A stretch of DNA of 32,393 nt, from contig JAEIOG010000061.1 of the NCBI GenBank assembly GCA_016342495.1, positions 1-32,393 of the forward strand, written 5' to 3'. Position 1 is the stretch's first letter. Each line of letters starts with the position of its first letter. A model generated the notes under the pieces. It was not told the origin of the DNA, did no database searches, and saw nothing but the letters and a program-made list of their open reading frames with translations. Source of the DNA: Phycisphaerae bacterium (GTDB taxonomy: Bacteria; Planctomycetota; Phycisphaerae; Sedimentisphaerales; SM23-30). The position numbers were made by a program, and so were the translations under genes. Shown one piece after another: positions 8,796-20,099 of the stretch.

Positions 8796-8832
8796 ATGAA
8801 AATACCCCCCAAAATCGAAAGGAATCATAAAA

Positions 8833-9975
8833 ATGAAGAAACTATTATTAACCTTAATATGCATTTCAATGTTCATCACCGGATGCTCAAAAGAAACTGA
8901 ACCTCAGGGTTCTACTGAAATTAAACCTGTCGAACTAGCCTTGGGCTATGTCAAGCACGACCATCATCTGGCTTTGTATGTCGCGGCAGAAAATGCCGCT
9001 GAATATACCAAAACCAGCAATATCGAATTGAAAACAGTAAAAGATAAAGAACGCTATGAATTATCGGAGGCTGGCACCAAAATTGCCAATGTGCAGATTA
9101 GTGATGTACCTGGCGGGGCAAAAATGCCTATCGCTCTTAAAACCGGAACCATCGAATTTGGCTTTGGTGGCGTAGCTGCAATTCTGGCCGCCATCGATAG
9201 CGGGGTTCCCATCAAGATTGTTGCCCCACTTCATTATAAAGGTGATATGTTTGTAATGACCCCGGACAGTCCGGTCAACAATTGGCAGGATTTTGTCGAT
9301 TTAGTCAAAAAATCTGACAAACCCATCCGCATAGGCTACAAAAGCCCAATGGCCGTTGCTAAAGTTATATTTCAACAGGCACTGGAACTTGAAGGCATTA
9401 AATATGGAGATGCCGACACTGATTCTGTTCAGGTCAGACTTATCTGTACCCAGGGAGGCGGCAAATTAAATGTCGCCCTGCAAAATGAGATAATCGATGG
9501 CTATGTTGGTAATAACCCTTTTCCAGCTATTGGCATGGAAAAGAAAATCTTAAAGGTTATCTGTGACCTTGAAACCCTGCCACCGGGCAATTTTCTCAAT
9601 CATCCATGCTGCTGTCTGGCGGCTACCGAAGAAGCTATCAAAAATAAACCACAAGCCATCGCCGCGATGCTGGCATTATTCATACAGGCCAATGAAACAA
9701 TCAATTCCGACCTGGATAAATCTGTCGCCGCGGCAACCAAATGGCTGGGAACTTCCGAAGCTGTAGAAAAAATTTCAATTCCGACCAGTGGCTATTCCAT
9801 GGAAAACACTGACCAGTGGAATCAGACCATGAAAACCTGGGTAGATGAAATGGATAATCTCGGCCTGTTTGAAGGAAAACTCAAAGGCAAATCTTACGAA
9901 AATGCATCAAAGATGTCCTATGATTTTTCATTGCTGGAACAAGCCAATAACAAACTCAATAACTCAACTGAGTAA
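8833..9975 (+). CDS. ABC importer substrate-binding lipoprotein (NMT1/TauA-like)
   Basis: A 380-residue lipoprotein: the signal peptide ends in a lipobox ITGC at Cys18, so it is anchored outside the inner membrane. The rest matches the periplasmic binding fold of nitrate/sulfonate/taurine and thiamine-precursor importers (ALKTGTIEFGFGGVAAI; an IRIGYKSPMAV hinge). It captures a small substrate for the permease and ATPase that follow. An unusual HPCCC motif lies at residues 257-261; related proteins, as I recall, have HPCC. The triple cysteine could bind a metal, thiol or selenium compound, but that is inference. The start follows AAAGGA. Being directly behind a leader/attenuator, it is likely regulated by a small ligand. 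Confidence 0.85.
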   Translation: MKKLLLTLICISMFITGCSKETEPQGSTEIKPVELALGYVKHDHHLALYVAAENAAEYTKTSNIELKTVKDKERYELSEAGTKIANVQISDVPGGAKMPIALKTGTIEFGFGGVAAILAAIDSGVPIKIVAPLHYKGDMFVMTPDSPVNNWQDFVDLVKKSDKPIRIGYKSPMAVAKVIFQQALELEGIKYGDADTDSVQVRLICTQGGGKLNVALQNEIIDGYVGNNPFPAIGMEKKILKVICDLETLPPGNFLNHPCCCLAATEEAIKNKPQAIAAMLALFIQANETINSDLDKSVAAATKWLGTSEAVEKISIPTSGYSMENTDQWNQTMKTWVDEMDNLGLFEGKLKGKSYENASKMSYDFSLLEQANNKLNNSTE

Positions 9976-9976
9976 T

Positions 9977-10819
9977 ATGCAAAAAACCAAAAATGACATC
10001 TTATTAAAATTGGCTGGTTATATATTGACCCCTGCGATTTTGCTTTTAATCTGGCAATTGACAGCATCAATATATAACAAGCCTTATATGTATCCAACCT
10101 TTACCGCGGTCTTAAAGCAGTTGACCAATCCCTGCCAGGATCATTACACTCTCGGTTCGCTTATGAGCAATACCGCCATCAGCTTATTAAGAGTGGCAAC
10201 CGGATTTATCATAGCTGCGATTGTTGGCATTAGCGTTGGGCTGGCCCTTGGCACCTCAAAAATCCTTTGCAGATTATTTGAACCGGTAATCGAAATAATC
10301 AGACCATTATGCCCGATTGCCTGGATGCCCTTCGCTATTGCGATTTTTAAACTCAAAACCATCCCTAATATGATCGGAATGGGCTATACCAATACCGTTT
10401 TTGACCAGGTACAGCTCAGCATGATCTTTATATTATTTATGGGTGGCTTCTTTCCGATTATGACAAATACCCTTGATGGGGTCATCGGTGTCAGAAAAAA
10501 TTATCTCATTCTGGCCCAGGCACTAGGTGCTAATCGCAGACAGCAATTCTTCCATGTCTATCTTCCCGCAGCTATGCCCATGATCTTAACGGGTTTAAGA
10601 CAAGGCCTGGGTTTATGCTGGTTTGTCATTATCGCGGCAGAAATGACCATCGGAGCCGACAGCGGCATTGGCTATATGCTAATCTATGCCGCCGATCTTT
10701 CCGATATGGATATCGTGGTCGCGGCCATGATGATTATCGGCACCATTGGCGCTACACTCAATTTCGCTATGAGATCAGCCATGCAGACTTTTGTCAGTTG
10801 GCACGGAAAGGAAGTGTAA
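9977..10819 (+). CDS. ABC importer permease (NitT/TauT type)
   Basis: A 280-residue inner-membrane protein with about six hydrophobic segments, starting with ILTPAILLLIWQLTASIY. The permease EAA loop is visible near ALGANRRQQFFHVYLPAAMP (about residues 180-200), the docking site for the ATPase. It forms the translocation channel for the upstream binding protein's substrate. The ATG at 9977 lies one base after the preceding stop, so translation is probably coupled. The frame stays open 44 codons upstream, but those codons overlap the lipoprotein gene and do not look like a membrane-protein start. Confidence 0.88.
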   Translation: MQKTKNDILLKLAGYILTPAILLLIWQLTASIYNKPYMYPTFTAVLKQLTNPCQDHYTLGSLMSNTAISLLRVATGFIIAAIVGISVGLALGTSKILCRLFEPVIEIIRPLCPIAWMPFAIAIFKLKTIPNMIGMGYTNTVFDQVQLSMIFILFMGGFFPIMTNTLDGVIGVRKNYLILAQALGANRRQQFFHVYLPAAMPMILTGLRQGLGLCWFVIIAAEMTIGADSGIGYMLIYAADLSDMDIVVAAMMIIGTIGATLNFAMRSAMQTFVSWHGKEV

Positions 10820-10820
10820 T

Positions 10821-11567
10821 ATGCAAAATTGTGTAACAATCAAAAACCTGCATAAAACCTACGTAACCGAAGTCGGCAATAAAGTTAAAGCTTTATCCGA
10901 TATCAATCTCCAAATCGCCCAGGGTAAATTTGTCACATTACTGGGCCCCACCGGATGCGGTAAAAGCACAATTCTCAATACCATCGCCGGTTTAATTAAA
11001 CAGGACAAAGGCCAGATACAGTTAGATAACAACCTGGCTTTCGGCAAAAATATCGCTTCGGTTTTCCAGCATTATACTTTATTGCCCTGGCGAAATGTCA
11101 TAAAAAACGTAACTTTTTCCATGCAAATGCAGGGAATAAAAAGAAATCTGCGTAACCAGCAAGCCGCCCAGCTACTCAATGAAGTAGGACTGGATGGTTT
11201 TGAATATTCCAAAATCCATGAACTCTCCGGCGGCATGCGACAAAGGGCCGCTATCGCCCAGGCACTGGCATTAAAACCGGAATTATTACTGATGGACGAA
11301 CCTTTTGGCGCCTTAGATGAGATCACCCGCAGCGACTTACAGCAAATGCTGATAAAGCTTTGGCAATTACATAATATGACCACCATATTTGTCACTCATA
11401 GCATTGATGAAGCTTTGATTTTAAGCGATCAGATAATCGTACTGAGCGGCCGCCCCGGCAAAATCATTAAAAAATATGACATAACCCTGCCTCGCCCCCG
11501 TAACAAACTCAGCAAAGAATTCACCGATCTTTTTATTGATGTCAGAAAAACATTATCCCAGAACTAA
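10821..11567 (+). CDS. ABC importer ATPase (NitT/TauT type)
   Basis: A 248-residue nucleotide-binding subunit with all motifs intact: Walker A GPTGCGKST (42-50), Q-loop VFQHYTLLPWRN, signature LSGGMRQR, Walker B LLLMDEP (Asp159, Glu160), D-loop GALD and switch His in FVTHS. It powers uptake through the adjacent permease. The ATG at 10821 follows GGAAG and lies one base after the permease stop. The family powers uptake of nitrate, sulfonates, taurine, riboflavin or thiamine precursors, so the ATPase does not settle the substrate. Confidence 0.93.
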   Translation: MQNCVTIKNLHKTYVTEVGNKVKALSDINLQIAQGKFVTLLGPTGCGKSTILNTIAGLIKQDKGQIQLDNNLAFGKNIASVFQHYTLLPWRNVIKNVTFSMQMQGIKRNLRNQQAAQLLNEVGLDGFEYSKIHELSGGMRQRAAIAQALALKPELLLMDEPFGALDEITRSDLQQMLIKLWQLHNMTTIFVTHSIDEALILSDQIIVLSGRPGKIIKKYDITLPRPRNKLSKEFTDLFIDVRKTLSQN

Positions 11568-11584
11568 ATAAAATATTCGGGTGG

Positions 11585-11612
11585 CAATGTTCCAGATACG
11601 GCTGGAGCATTG
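11585..11612 (+). other. 11-bp hairpin in the ABC-selD gap
   Basis: CAATGTTCCAG (11585-11595) pairs with CTGGAGCATTG (11602-11612) around ATACGG, with a single T-G wobble. It stands alone in the 85-base gap before selD. A second CATTG (11631-11635), followed by six T, could compete for the 5' arm. It may stabilise the upstream mRNA or tune read-through to selD. Confidence 0.6.
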
Positions 11613-11652
11613 GAGAATGAAATTCATCCATTGTTTTTTGTTGGAGAAAAAA

Positions 11653-12957
11653 ATGAATAAGATAGATACTCAGCGTAGAAAACGTGTCATGAGCCGTTCG
11701 ATAAAACTAGGCCATTGCGTCTGCAACCCGGCCCAGCCTTGCCCTTGCGAGCAGTTCAAGAAAATGGATATCTGCGCCTGTGCCGGCGAACGCCCCGCAA
11801 GCCCCAATGGCAAAGTCGAATTAACTAAAACAGTTGAAAAGCCCGGCTGTGCCTCCAAGATTGGCCAAAAGTTTCTAAAAGACACACTGGGCGACCTGCC
11901 TCATTATGCAGATAAAAATGTATTAGTTGGCGTAGCCGCTGGCGATGATGCGGGCATCTATGATATGGGCAATGGCACCGCACTGGTCCAAACTGTTGAT
12001 GTCTTTACCCCTTCGGTTGATGACCCTTATACCTTTGGCCAGATCGCCGCGGCCAACTCCGTCAGCGATGTCTATGCCATGGGCGGCAAACCCTTAACCG
12101 CCCTGTCGATCATCGGTTTCCCCGTCGGGACAATTCCCGATAACGCTTTGCGGGAAATCCTCCGCGGTGGCATTGACAAAATGAAAGAAGCCGGCGTCTC
12201 GATCATCGGCGGTCATTCCATCAATGACCCCCAAACCAAAGCCGGATTTGCCGTTACCGGTATCATAGATACCAAGAAAATCAAAACCAACTCCACTGCC
12301 CAAAAAGGTGATGTATTAATCCTGACCAAACCTCTTGGTACTGGCATTATCGCCTTTGCCCACCAGATAAACCGGGCCAGCCAGAAAAGCATCGACGCCT
12401 CCGCTAAAAGCATGACCACCCTGAATAAAACCGCCTGTGAGCTAATGCTAAAATTTAATGCTAATGCCTGCACCGATGTCACCGGTTTCAGTCTCATGGG
12501 TCACCTCAAAGAGATGGCTACCACCAGCAAGCTCAATGTCGAGATTATCTGGGACAAACTGCCCTGGCTGCCGGGTGTTTTGGATTATGCCGCTGCCGGA
12601 ATGCTGCCCGGCGCTATCGAACGCAATAAAGAATCTTCGGCCCATAAAGTAACTACCGGAAAAGATGTTACCGAAACCATGGCCGATATGTGCTTTGACG
12701 CCCAAACCTCCGGCGGACTGCTGATCGCTATCGATAAAGCCAAAGCCAATGAGTTCCTGGCCAGACTTCACGCCAAAGGCATAGCCGATGCCGCCATTAT
12801 CGGCCATTTCAAAACCGAAGGATCAGGCCAGATATTTATCAAAACTGATAACACCAGAAAACTACCTGAAAAAGGAAATAATAAGAAAAATGAAAGCTGT
12901 TGCAGTTCAAAAGAATCAAGTTGTTGTGGTGGCGACAGTGGTAATGGCTTTATATAA
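11653..12957 (+). CDS. selD: Selenophosphate synthetase with Cys-rich extensions
   Basis: A 434-residue selenide, water dikinase, which makes selenophosphate from selenide and ATP for selenocysteine or selenouridine. The SelD core starts near residue 57, with the active site GCASK (Cys66, Lys69, matching Cys17/Lys20 of the E. coli enzyme) and the ATP/metal segments GDDAGIY and TVDVFTP. The N-terminus is extended by three CxC pairs (Cys22/24, 30/32, 41/43), spaced like a small metal- or selenium-binding domain. The tail ends in CCSSKESSCC. Both additions could hold selenium or a metal; this is inference. The ATG at 11653 follows TTGGAG. It lies 85 bases after the importer ATPase in the same direction, probably in the same operon. 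No selA, selB or tRNA-Sec is in the window. Confidence 0.92.
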   Translation: MNKIDTQRRKRVMSRSIKLGHCVCNPAQPCPCEQFKKMDICACAGERPASPNGKVELTKTVEKPGCASKIGQKFLKDTLGDLPHYADKNVLVGVAAGDDAGIYDMGNGTALVQTVDVFTPSVDDPYTFGQIAAANSVSDVYAMGGKPLTALSIIGFPVGTIPDNALREILRGGIDKMKEAGVSIIGGHSINDPQTKAGFAVTGIIDTKKIKTNSTAQKGDVLILTKPLGTGIIAFAHQINRASQKSIDASAKSMTTLNKTACELMLKFNANACTDVTGFSLMGHLKEMATTSKLNVEIIWDKLPWLPGVLDYAAAGMLPGAIERNKESSAHKVTTGKDVTETMADMCFDAQTSGGLLIAIDKAKANEFLARLHAKGIADAAIIGHFKTEGSGQIFIKTDNTRKLPEKGNNKKNESCCSSKESSCCGGDSGNGFI

Positions 12958-13016
12958 TCAGACCAAAGCCAACATTAAAGCATTGCAGAAATAAATTTCA
13001 GGGCTATAATCAACCT

Positions 13017-14615
13017 ATGATAAGAATAACAGATACTGCCCTTGCCTTTGACCACAAAGAACAATTGCTGATTCAAAGGATAATAAAGCTCCTTGGCATT
13101 AAACCCGCTGATATGCTTTCCTATACGATCATCCGCCGGGCTATTGACGCCCGACATAAAAGTAATATCATGGCGGTCTACACCATCGATGTCGCTGTTA
13201 TTGATGAAGCGGCCATCCTGGCAAAATTTGATGCCAACCCCAAGATCAAACCGGCCCCGGATATGCAATATCAAATGCCCCAGGCGGTAAAGCCTGCCGA
13301 AAAACCTCCAATTGTTGTCGGTAGCGGTCCTTGCGGGCTCTTTATCGCATTGCTTCTTGCTCAACTGGGCCTAAAACCAATCATGATAGAACGCGGCAAG
13401 GATGTACAATCCCGTATCGCAGATATTAACAGATTCTGGCGTGATGGCATCCTCGATACCGAGTCCAATGTCCAGTTCGGTGAAGGCGGAGCCGGCACTT
13501 TTTCTGATGGCAAACTCACTACCCAAATCAAAGATAAGCTTAACCGATCCCGTAAAGTCTTAACTGAATTTGTCAAGGCCGGAGCCCCTGAAGAAATCCT
13601 TTATCAGGCCAAGCCCCACATCGGTACCGACAACCTGATCCGTATCATAAAGAACATTCGCCAGGAAATCATCAACCTTGGCGGTCAGGTGCGTTTCCAA
13701 ACCCAACTGACCGGCATCGAAACCGCCAATGGCCACATCACCGCCGCTATTGTTAACGACAACGAAACAATACCAACCGATGCGATAGCCCTGGCTCTGG
13801 GCCACAGCGCCCGGGACACCTTCGAAATGCTCCATGCCGCAGGTATCGCCATCGAAGCTAAACCATTTGCTATCGGCGTACGTATCGAACATCCCCAGTC
13901 AATTATCGATAAAGCTCAATATGGCAAGTTTGCTGGCCACCCATCCCTCGGTGCCGCCGAATACAAACTCGTTCACCATTGTGCCAATGGTCGCAGTACC
14001 TACACCTTCTGCATGTGCCCCGGTGGCAAGGTCATCGCCTCATCATCTGAGGCCGGCCACCTGGTAACCAATGGCATGAGTTATTATAAACGCAACTGCG
14101 ACAATGCCAATAGTGCCCTTCTGGTAGGAATAAAGGTCGAAGACTTCCCCAGTGACCACCCCTTAGCCGGAATCGAGTTCCAGCGCCAATGGGAAGCTGC
14201 CGCTTACCGGCTCGGCGGGAGCAATTACCATGCACCTATCCAATTAGTCGGCGATTTTCTGGCCCATCGCCCATCAACAGTCATCGGCACCGTCAAACCC
14301 AGCTACGCACCCGGTATAACACCCTGCGACCTGGCCGGCTGCCTGCCCGAATACATCATTAAAACTATAAGAGAAGCTCTACCGCAACTGGATAAGAAGC
14401 TCAAAGGCTTTGCCATGGCTGATGCGGTGATGACTGCCATCGAATCACGTAGTTCAGCCCCGCTTCGAATACTCCGCGACAAAGAAACCCTCCAGTCTGT
14501 CACTACCAAAGGCCTCTTCCCCGCCGGCGAAGGCGCTGGCTATGCCGGAGGAATCATCTCCGCGGCTATCGATGGCATAAAAATCGCCGAAGCAATTACC
14601 AATTTATCTGATTAA
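13017..14615 (+). CDS. FAD-dependent dehydrogenase, COG2509 type
   Basis: A 532-residue flavoprotein. A short N-terminal domain (about 1-90, with SYTIIRRAIDARHK) precedes a Rossmann FAD site, VVGSGPCGL (GxGxxG at 102-107) ending at Glu in IMIERG. The family block FGEGGAGTFSDGKL follows, and a C-terminal FAD contact is FPAGEGAGYAGGI. It belongs to a widespread, poorly characterised group annotated as FAD-dependent dehydrogenases; the substrate is unknown. It lies 59 bases after selD, with a weak ribosome site, and may be co-transcribed. A redox role linked to selenium or sulfur chemistry is suggested by position only. It is not preceded by its own terminator. Confidence 0.85.
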   Translation: MIRITDTALAFDHKEQLLIQRIIKLLGIKPADMLSYTIIRRAIDARHKSNIMAVYTIDVAVIDEAAILAKFDANPKIKPAPDMQYQMPQAVKPAEKPPIVVGSGPCGLFIALLLAQLGLKPIMIERGKDVQSRIADINRFWRDGILDTESNVQFGEGGAGTFSDGKLTTQIKDKLNRSRKVLTEFVKAGAPEEILYQAKPHIGTDNLIRIIKNIRQEIINLGGQVRFQTQLTGIETANGHITAAIVNDNETIPTDAIALALGHSARDTFEMLHAAGIAIEAKPFAIGVRIEHPQSIIDKAQYGKFAGHPSLGAAEYKLVHHCANGRSTYTFCMCPGGKVIASSSEAGHLVTNGMSYYKRNCDNANSALLVGIKVEDFPSDHPLAGIEFQRQWEAAAYRLGGSNYHAPIQLVGDFLAHRPSTVIGTVKPSYAPGITPCDLAGCLPEYIIKTIREALPQLDKKLKGFAMADAVMTAIESRSSAPLRILRDKETLQSVTTKGLFPAGEGAGYAGGIISAAIDGIKIAEAITNLSD

Positions 14616-14779
14616 AACCTTGAAATACTGACAAATTCAGCGATAATAAACTGGTCTTTTGGCTCAGGCAACAGAAATATCTGCCTACAAATCCCGGCAT
14701 CTGTTTGCTCAGCGTATTTCAGACAGCAGCAAAGATATTATTTTTTCAGAAATTTATCAATATTACCGGAGTTGACAAA

Positions 14780-15976
14780 ATGCTTTCTAACATACACATC
14801 AAAAAACTCGCTATCTTAACTATTGTCCCTATATTAACATTTGCAATCACTGCCTGCGGTCAGCCCACAGCTAAAGATTATGTTCAATTTGATGATATGT
14901 TATTTAAAACAAATGTCATCGGCACCAAAAGTGCTTTTTCGGCTACCCGCTGGACCAATGGTATTGTTTATTATGAATTTGACAGCAATGTATCGGCCTC
15001 AAATAAACTGATATGGCTAGACGCAGCCCAGCAATGGGCAAATGTCTCTGACCTGCATTTTGTCGAAAGAACTACTCAATCAAATTATATTCATGTCCAG
15101 GATGATGACGGCAACTGGTCTTATGTTGGGATGATTGGCGGCAAACAGGAGATGGGTATATATAACTGGAATTATAAATTTATCGTTGCTCACGAAATTG
15201 GCCATGCAGTCGGCTTAATGCACGAACATTCCCGACCCGACCGCGATGATTACGTAACAATTCTCTTTGAAAATATTATCGAAGACAGAGAATCCAATTT
15301 CGAAATCCGTTCTGCTGACATCTATGGCCAATACGACTTTTATTCGGTAATGCATTACGACAATAAGGCTTTTTCTTCCAATGGTTTAAATACAATTGAA
15401 CCACTACCTGCATATTCTTCGATGTTAAATGTCATGGGCCAACGCACCTATTTAAGCGATCTGGATAAATCAGGCATGAATGACAGGTATCCCAATCTGG
15501 TAATCGGCAATATTTCTGTTACACCCAAAAACTCTTCTACGACGCCACCGACAGTTTCTGGCACCGTAACTGTCTCTGCAACCATTATCGATAATGACAC
15601 CATTACCGCTGAATTATTTGTCGATGACATACTTGTTGGCCCGATGACCAATATCTCAGGCGATACTTTTTCACTCCAATGGAATACCATATATTCAACC
15701 GGTGGCACTAAAACTATCAAAATAATTGCCACCGATGACAATGGTAATACCTCCAGCTCAACTTATCAGGTAATTGTCGATGCCCCAAATCCCGACATCG
15801 ATAATGATGGTAAAGTTGACCTCAATGATTTCTCTCTGCTGGCCAGCAGTTGGCTAAAATCAAACTGCAGAAGACAAAATCAATACTGCAATGGCATTGA
15901 TATCGACGAATCTGGAAAAGTTGACTTACCGGACATGGAAATAATAGCTGCCAACTGGATGTATGGCACCTACTAA
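14780..15976 (+). CDS. Astacin-like zinc metalloprotease with dockerin-like tail
   Basis: A 399-residue exported protease. A lipobox (ITAC) suggests a lipoprotein. The M12A catalytic core has the zinc site HEIGHAVGLMHEH (His138, Glu139, His142, His148), the RPDRDDY continuation and the Met-turn SVMHYD (Met191, Tyr193), all complete. After about residue 240 comes an Ig/cadherin-like domain. The protein ends with two calcium-binding dockerin-type repeats (DIDNDGKVDLNDFSLLA and DIDESGKVDLPDMEIIA). It cuts peptides outside the cell. The ATG at 14780 follows CCGGAG; an upstream in-frame ATG at 14705 has no ribosome site and would spoil the signal peptide. It lies 164 bases after the FAD gene, and belongs with the other exported enzymes rather than with the selD operon. 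Confidence 0.9.
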   Translation: MLSNIHIKKLAILTIVPILTFAITACGQPTAKDYVQFDDMLFKTNVIGTKSAFSATRWTNGIVYYEFDSNVSASNKLIWLDAAQQWANVSDLHFVERTTQSNYIHVQDDDGNWSYVGMIGGKQEMGIYNWNYKFIVAHEIGHAVGLMHEHSRPDRDDYVTILFENIIEDRESNFEIRSADIYGQYDFYSVMHYDNKAFSSNGLNTIEPLPAYSSMLNVMGQRTYLSDLDKSGMNDRYPNLVIGNISVTPKNSSTTPPTVSGTVTVSATIIDNDTITAELFVDDILVGPMTNISGDTFSLQWNTIYSTGGTKTIKIIATDDNGNTSSSTYQVIVDAPNPDIDNDGKVDLNDFSLLASSWLKSNCRRQNQYCNGIDIDESGKVDLPDMEIIAANWMYGTY

Positions 15977-16016
15977 AAACAATTGCCACATGAAAATTTA
16001 TTTTAAAAGGCAAAAT

Positions 16017-19231
<3,215 letters not shown>

Positions 19232-19251
19232 ATTCACTCTCTATAAAAACC

Positions 19252-19292
19252 AAAGGCGTGAGCAAAAACAGCTCACGCCTTTATTATTTTAA
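19252..19292 (+). terminator. Terminator of the beta-galactosidase gene
   Basis: AAAGGCGTGAGC (19252-19263) pairs perfectly with GCTCACGCCTTT (19271-19282), followed by a T-rich stretch. Confidence 0.95.
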
Positions 19293-19321
19293 ATTTAACG
19301 CAACATTTTAGCCATAAGTAG

Positions 19322-19375
19322 GACAAGCTTCCAGCTTGTCTTGTATCCCACAACTTTAAGCAAGTAGCATACTTG
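19322..19375. repeat. Two small palindromes (REP-like)
   Basis: GACAAGCT/AGCTTGTC (19322-19340) and CAAGTA/TACTTG (19361-19375) are spaced 20 bases apart in non-coding DNA. Each is a short perfect hairpin with a three-base loop, as in dispersed intergenic repeats. Copy number elsewhere cannot be judged. Confidence 0.45.
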
Positions 19376-19480
19376 ATGTCCTCTATTTAATTTACGGAGT
19401 AACAATAATTTAACGAAACTTCAGCATCAATTAAAAAAAATGGTTAATTCTCATCCTTTCGATCCACCAGAAATATTTTT

Positions 19481-19753
19481 GACAGGATAACAAAATTGCC
19501 AACAAACAGCGGCGAGCGGTAGCGACCCGCTAAAAAACGCAAATTGTAATTTAACGCTAGTCACTTTACTCATCATGGAATACAACATAAAGCCTTAGCA
19601 CGGCGCTGCCGCTTCGTGCTGTTTTGCTTCAAATAGCTAAAATGATACCAATAATTCTCTATCTTTATGTCAAAATAGCTTCCATTAGATGACTATCGAA
19701 CAAAAAACTTTGATAGACAGGATTCCATATCTTGTAAATCCAGTGATCCTGTC
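19481..19753. repeat. Degenerate GACAGGAT repeat region
   Basis: GACAGGAT occurs at 19481 and 19716, and its inverse ATCCTGTC at 19746-19753. The last two form an inverted repeat around 22 bases. Between lie two further hairpin-forming patches (AGCGG/CCGCT near 19515; AGCACG/CGTGCT near 19597-19620). No open frame or gene is seen. The block resembles remnants of a dispersed repeat family. Confidence 0.4.
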
Positions 19754-19849
19754 GAAAATTCTTACTCTTTTACCAACTTTATGGGATGAGAACCAAAAAA
19801 TTACATTCTATTATTAATATCAACCCACTAAAAAAATTTACACTTTTAT

Positions 19850-19878
19850 TTGCATCCCGCTCAAACGTATCTTATTAT
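19850..19878 (+). promoter_or_regulatory. Promoter of candidate small RNA B
   Basis: TTGCAT (19850-19855), a 17-base spacer and TATTAT (19873-19878). The -35 box and spacing are identical to those of candidate small RNA A. Confidence 0.55.
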
Positions 19879-19884
19879 TAGTGT

Positions 19885-19960
19885 ATCTTCTTTATTTAAT
19901 CTCCTTGGCTAGTCAGAAGCCGAAAAAAAGTAAACCCACCACAGAGGCGGGCTTTTTTTT
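19885..19960 (+). ncRNA. Candidate small RNA B
   Basis: About 76 bases between a promoter and an intrinsic terminator, with no reading frame and no plus-strand gene downstream. The predicted RNA has an unpaired AUCUCCUU (19899-19906), a small GGCT/AGCC hairpin (19907-19921), an A-rich spacer and the terminator stem. The order and the eight-base motif match candidate small RNA A at 8.3 kb. An exposed CUCCUU could pair with ribosome-binding sites such as the AAGGAGA of the LamG genes. Transcription and targets are inferred. Confidence 0.5.
19935..19960 (+). terminator. Terminator of candidate small RNA B
   Basis: CCCACC (19935-19940) pairs with GGCGGG (19946-19951) around ACAGA, with one A-C mismatch, followed by eight T. 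Confidence 0.75.
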
Positions 19961-19988
19961 CGCGCAAATATATTGATTATCAGACTAT

Positions 19989-20034
19989 AAAAAAACTGCC
20001 AATCAGCGACTAATTAAGTCATTGATTGACAGTT
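19989..20034 (-). terminator. Terminator of the clostripain-like gene
   Basis: On the minus strand, AACTG and TGATTG arms (20034-20023) pair with CAATCA and CAGTT arms (20005-19994), extended inward by GACT/AGTC, and are followed by seven T. It lies 66 bases after the gene's stop. A second perfect 8-bp hairpin, CATTTACC/GGTAAATG (20045-20063), sits between the stop and this terminator. Confidence 0.85.
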
Positions 20035-20099
20035 ATTATATTAACATTTACCGCAGGTAAATGCCGTAACGTTTCACTTTAAACTGTTAGTTTTTAACT

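Noticed and set aside
11585-11612. Bacterial SECIS element
   Set aside because: It is intergenic, not just after an in-frame TGA, and the selD active site uses Cys.
12094-14509. Several long minus-strand frames opposite selD and the FAD gene
   Set aside because: They are antisense shadows of well-supported genes, caused by the codon bias of the sense strand.
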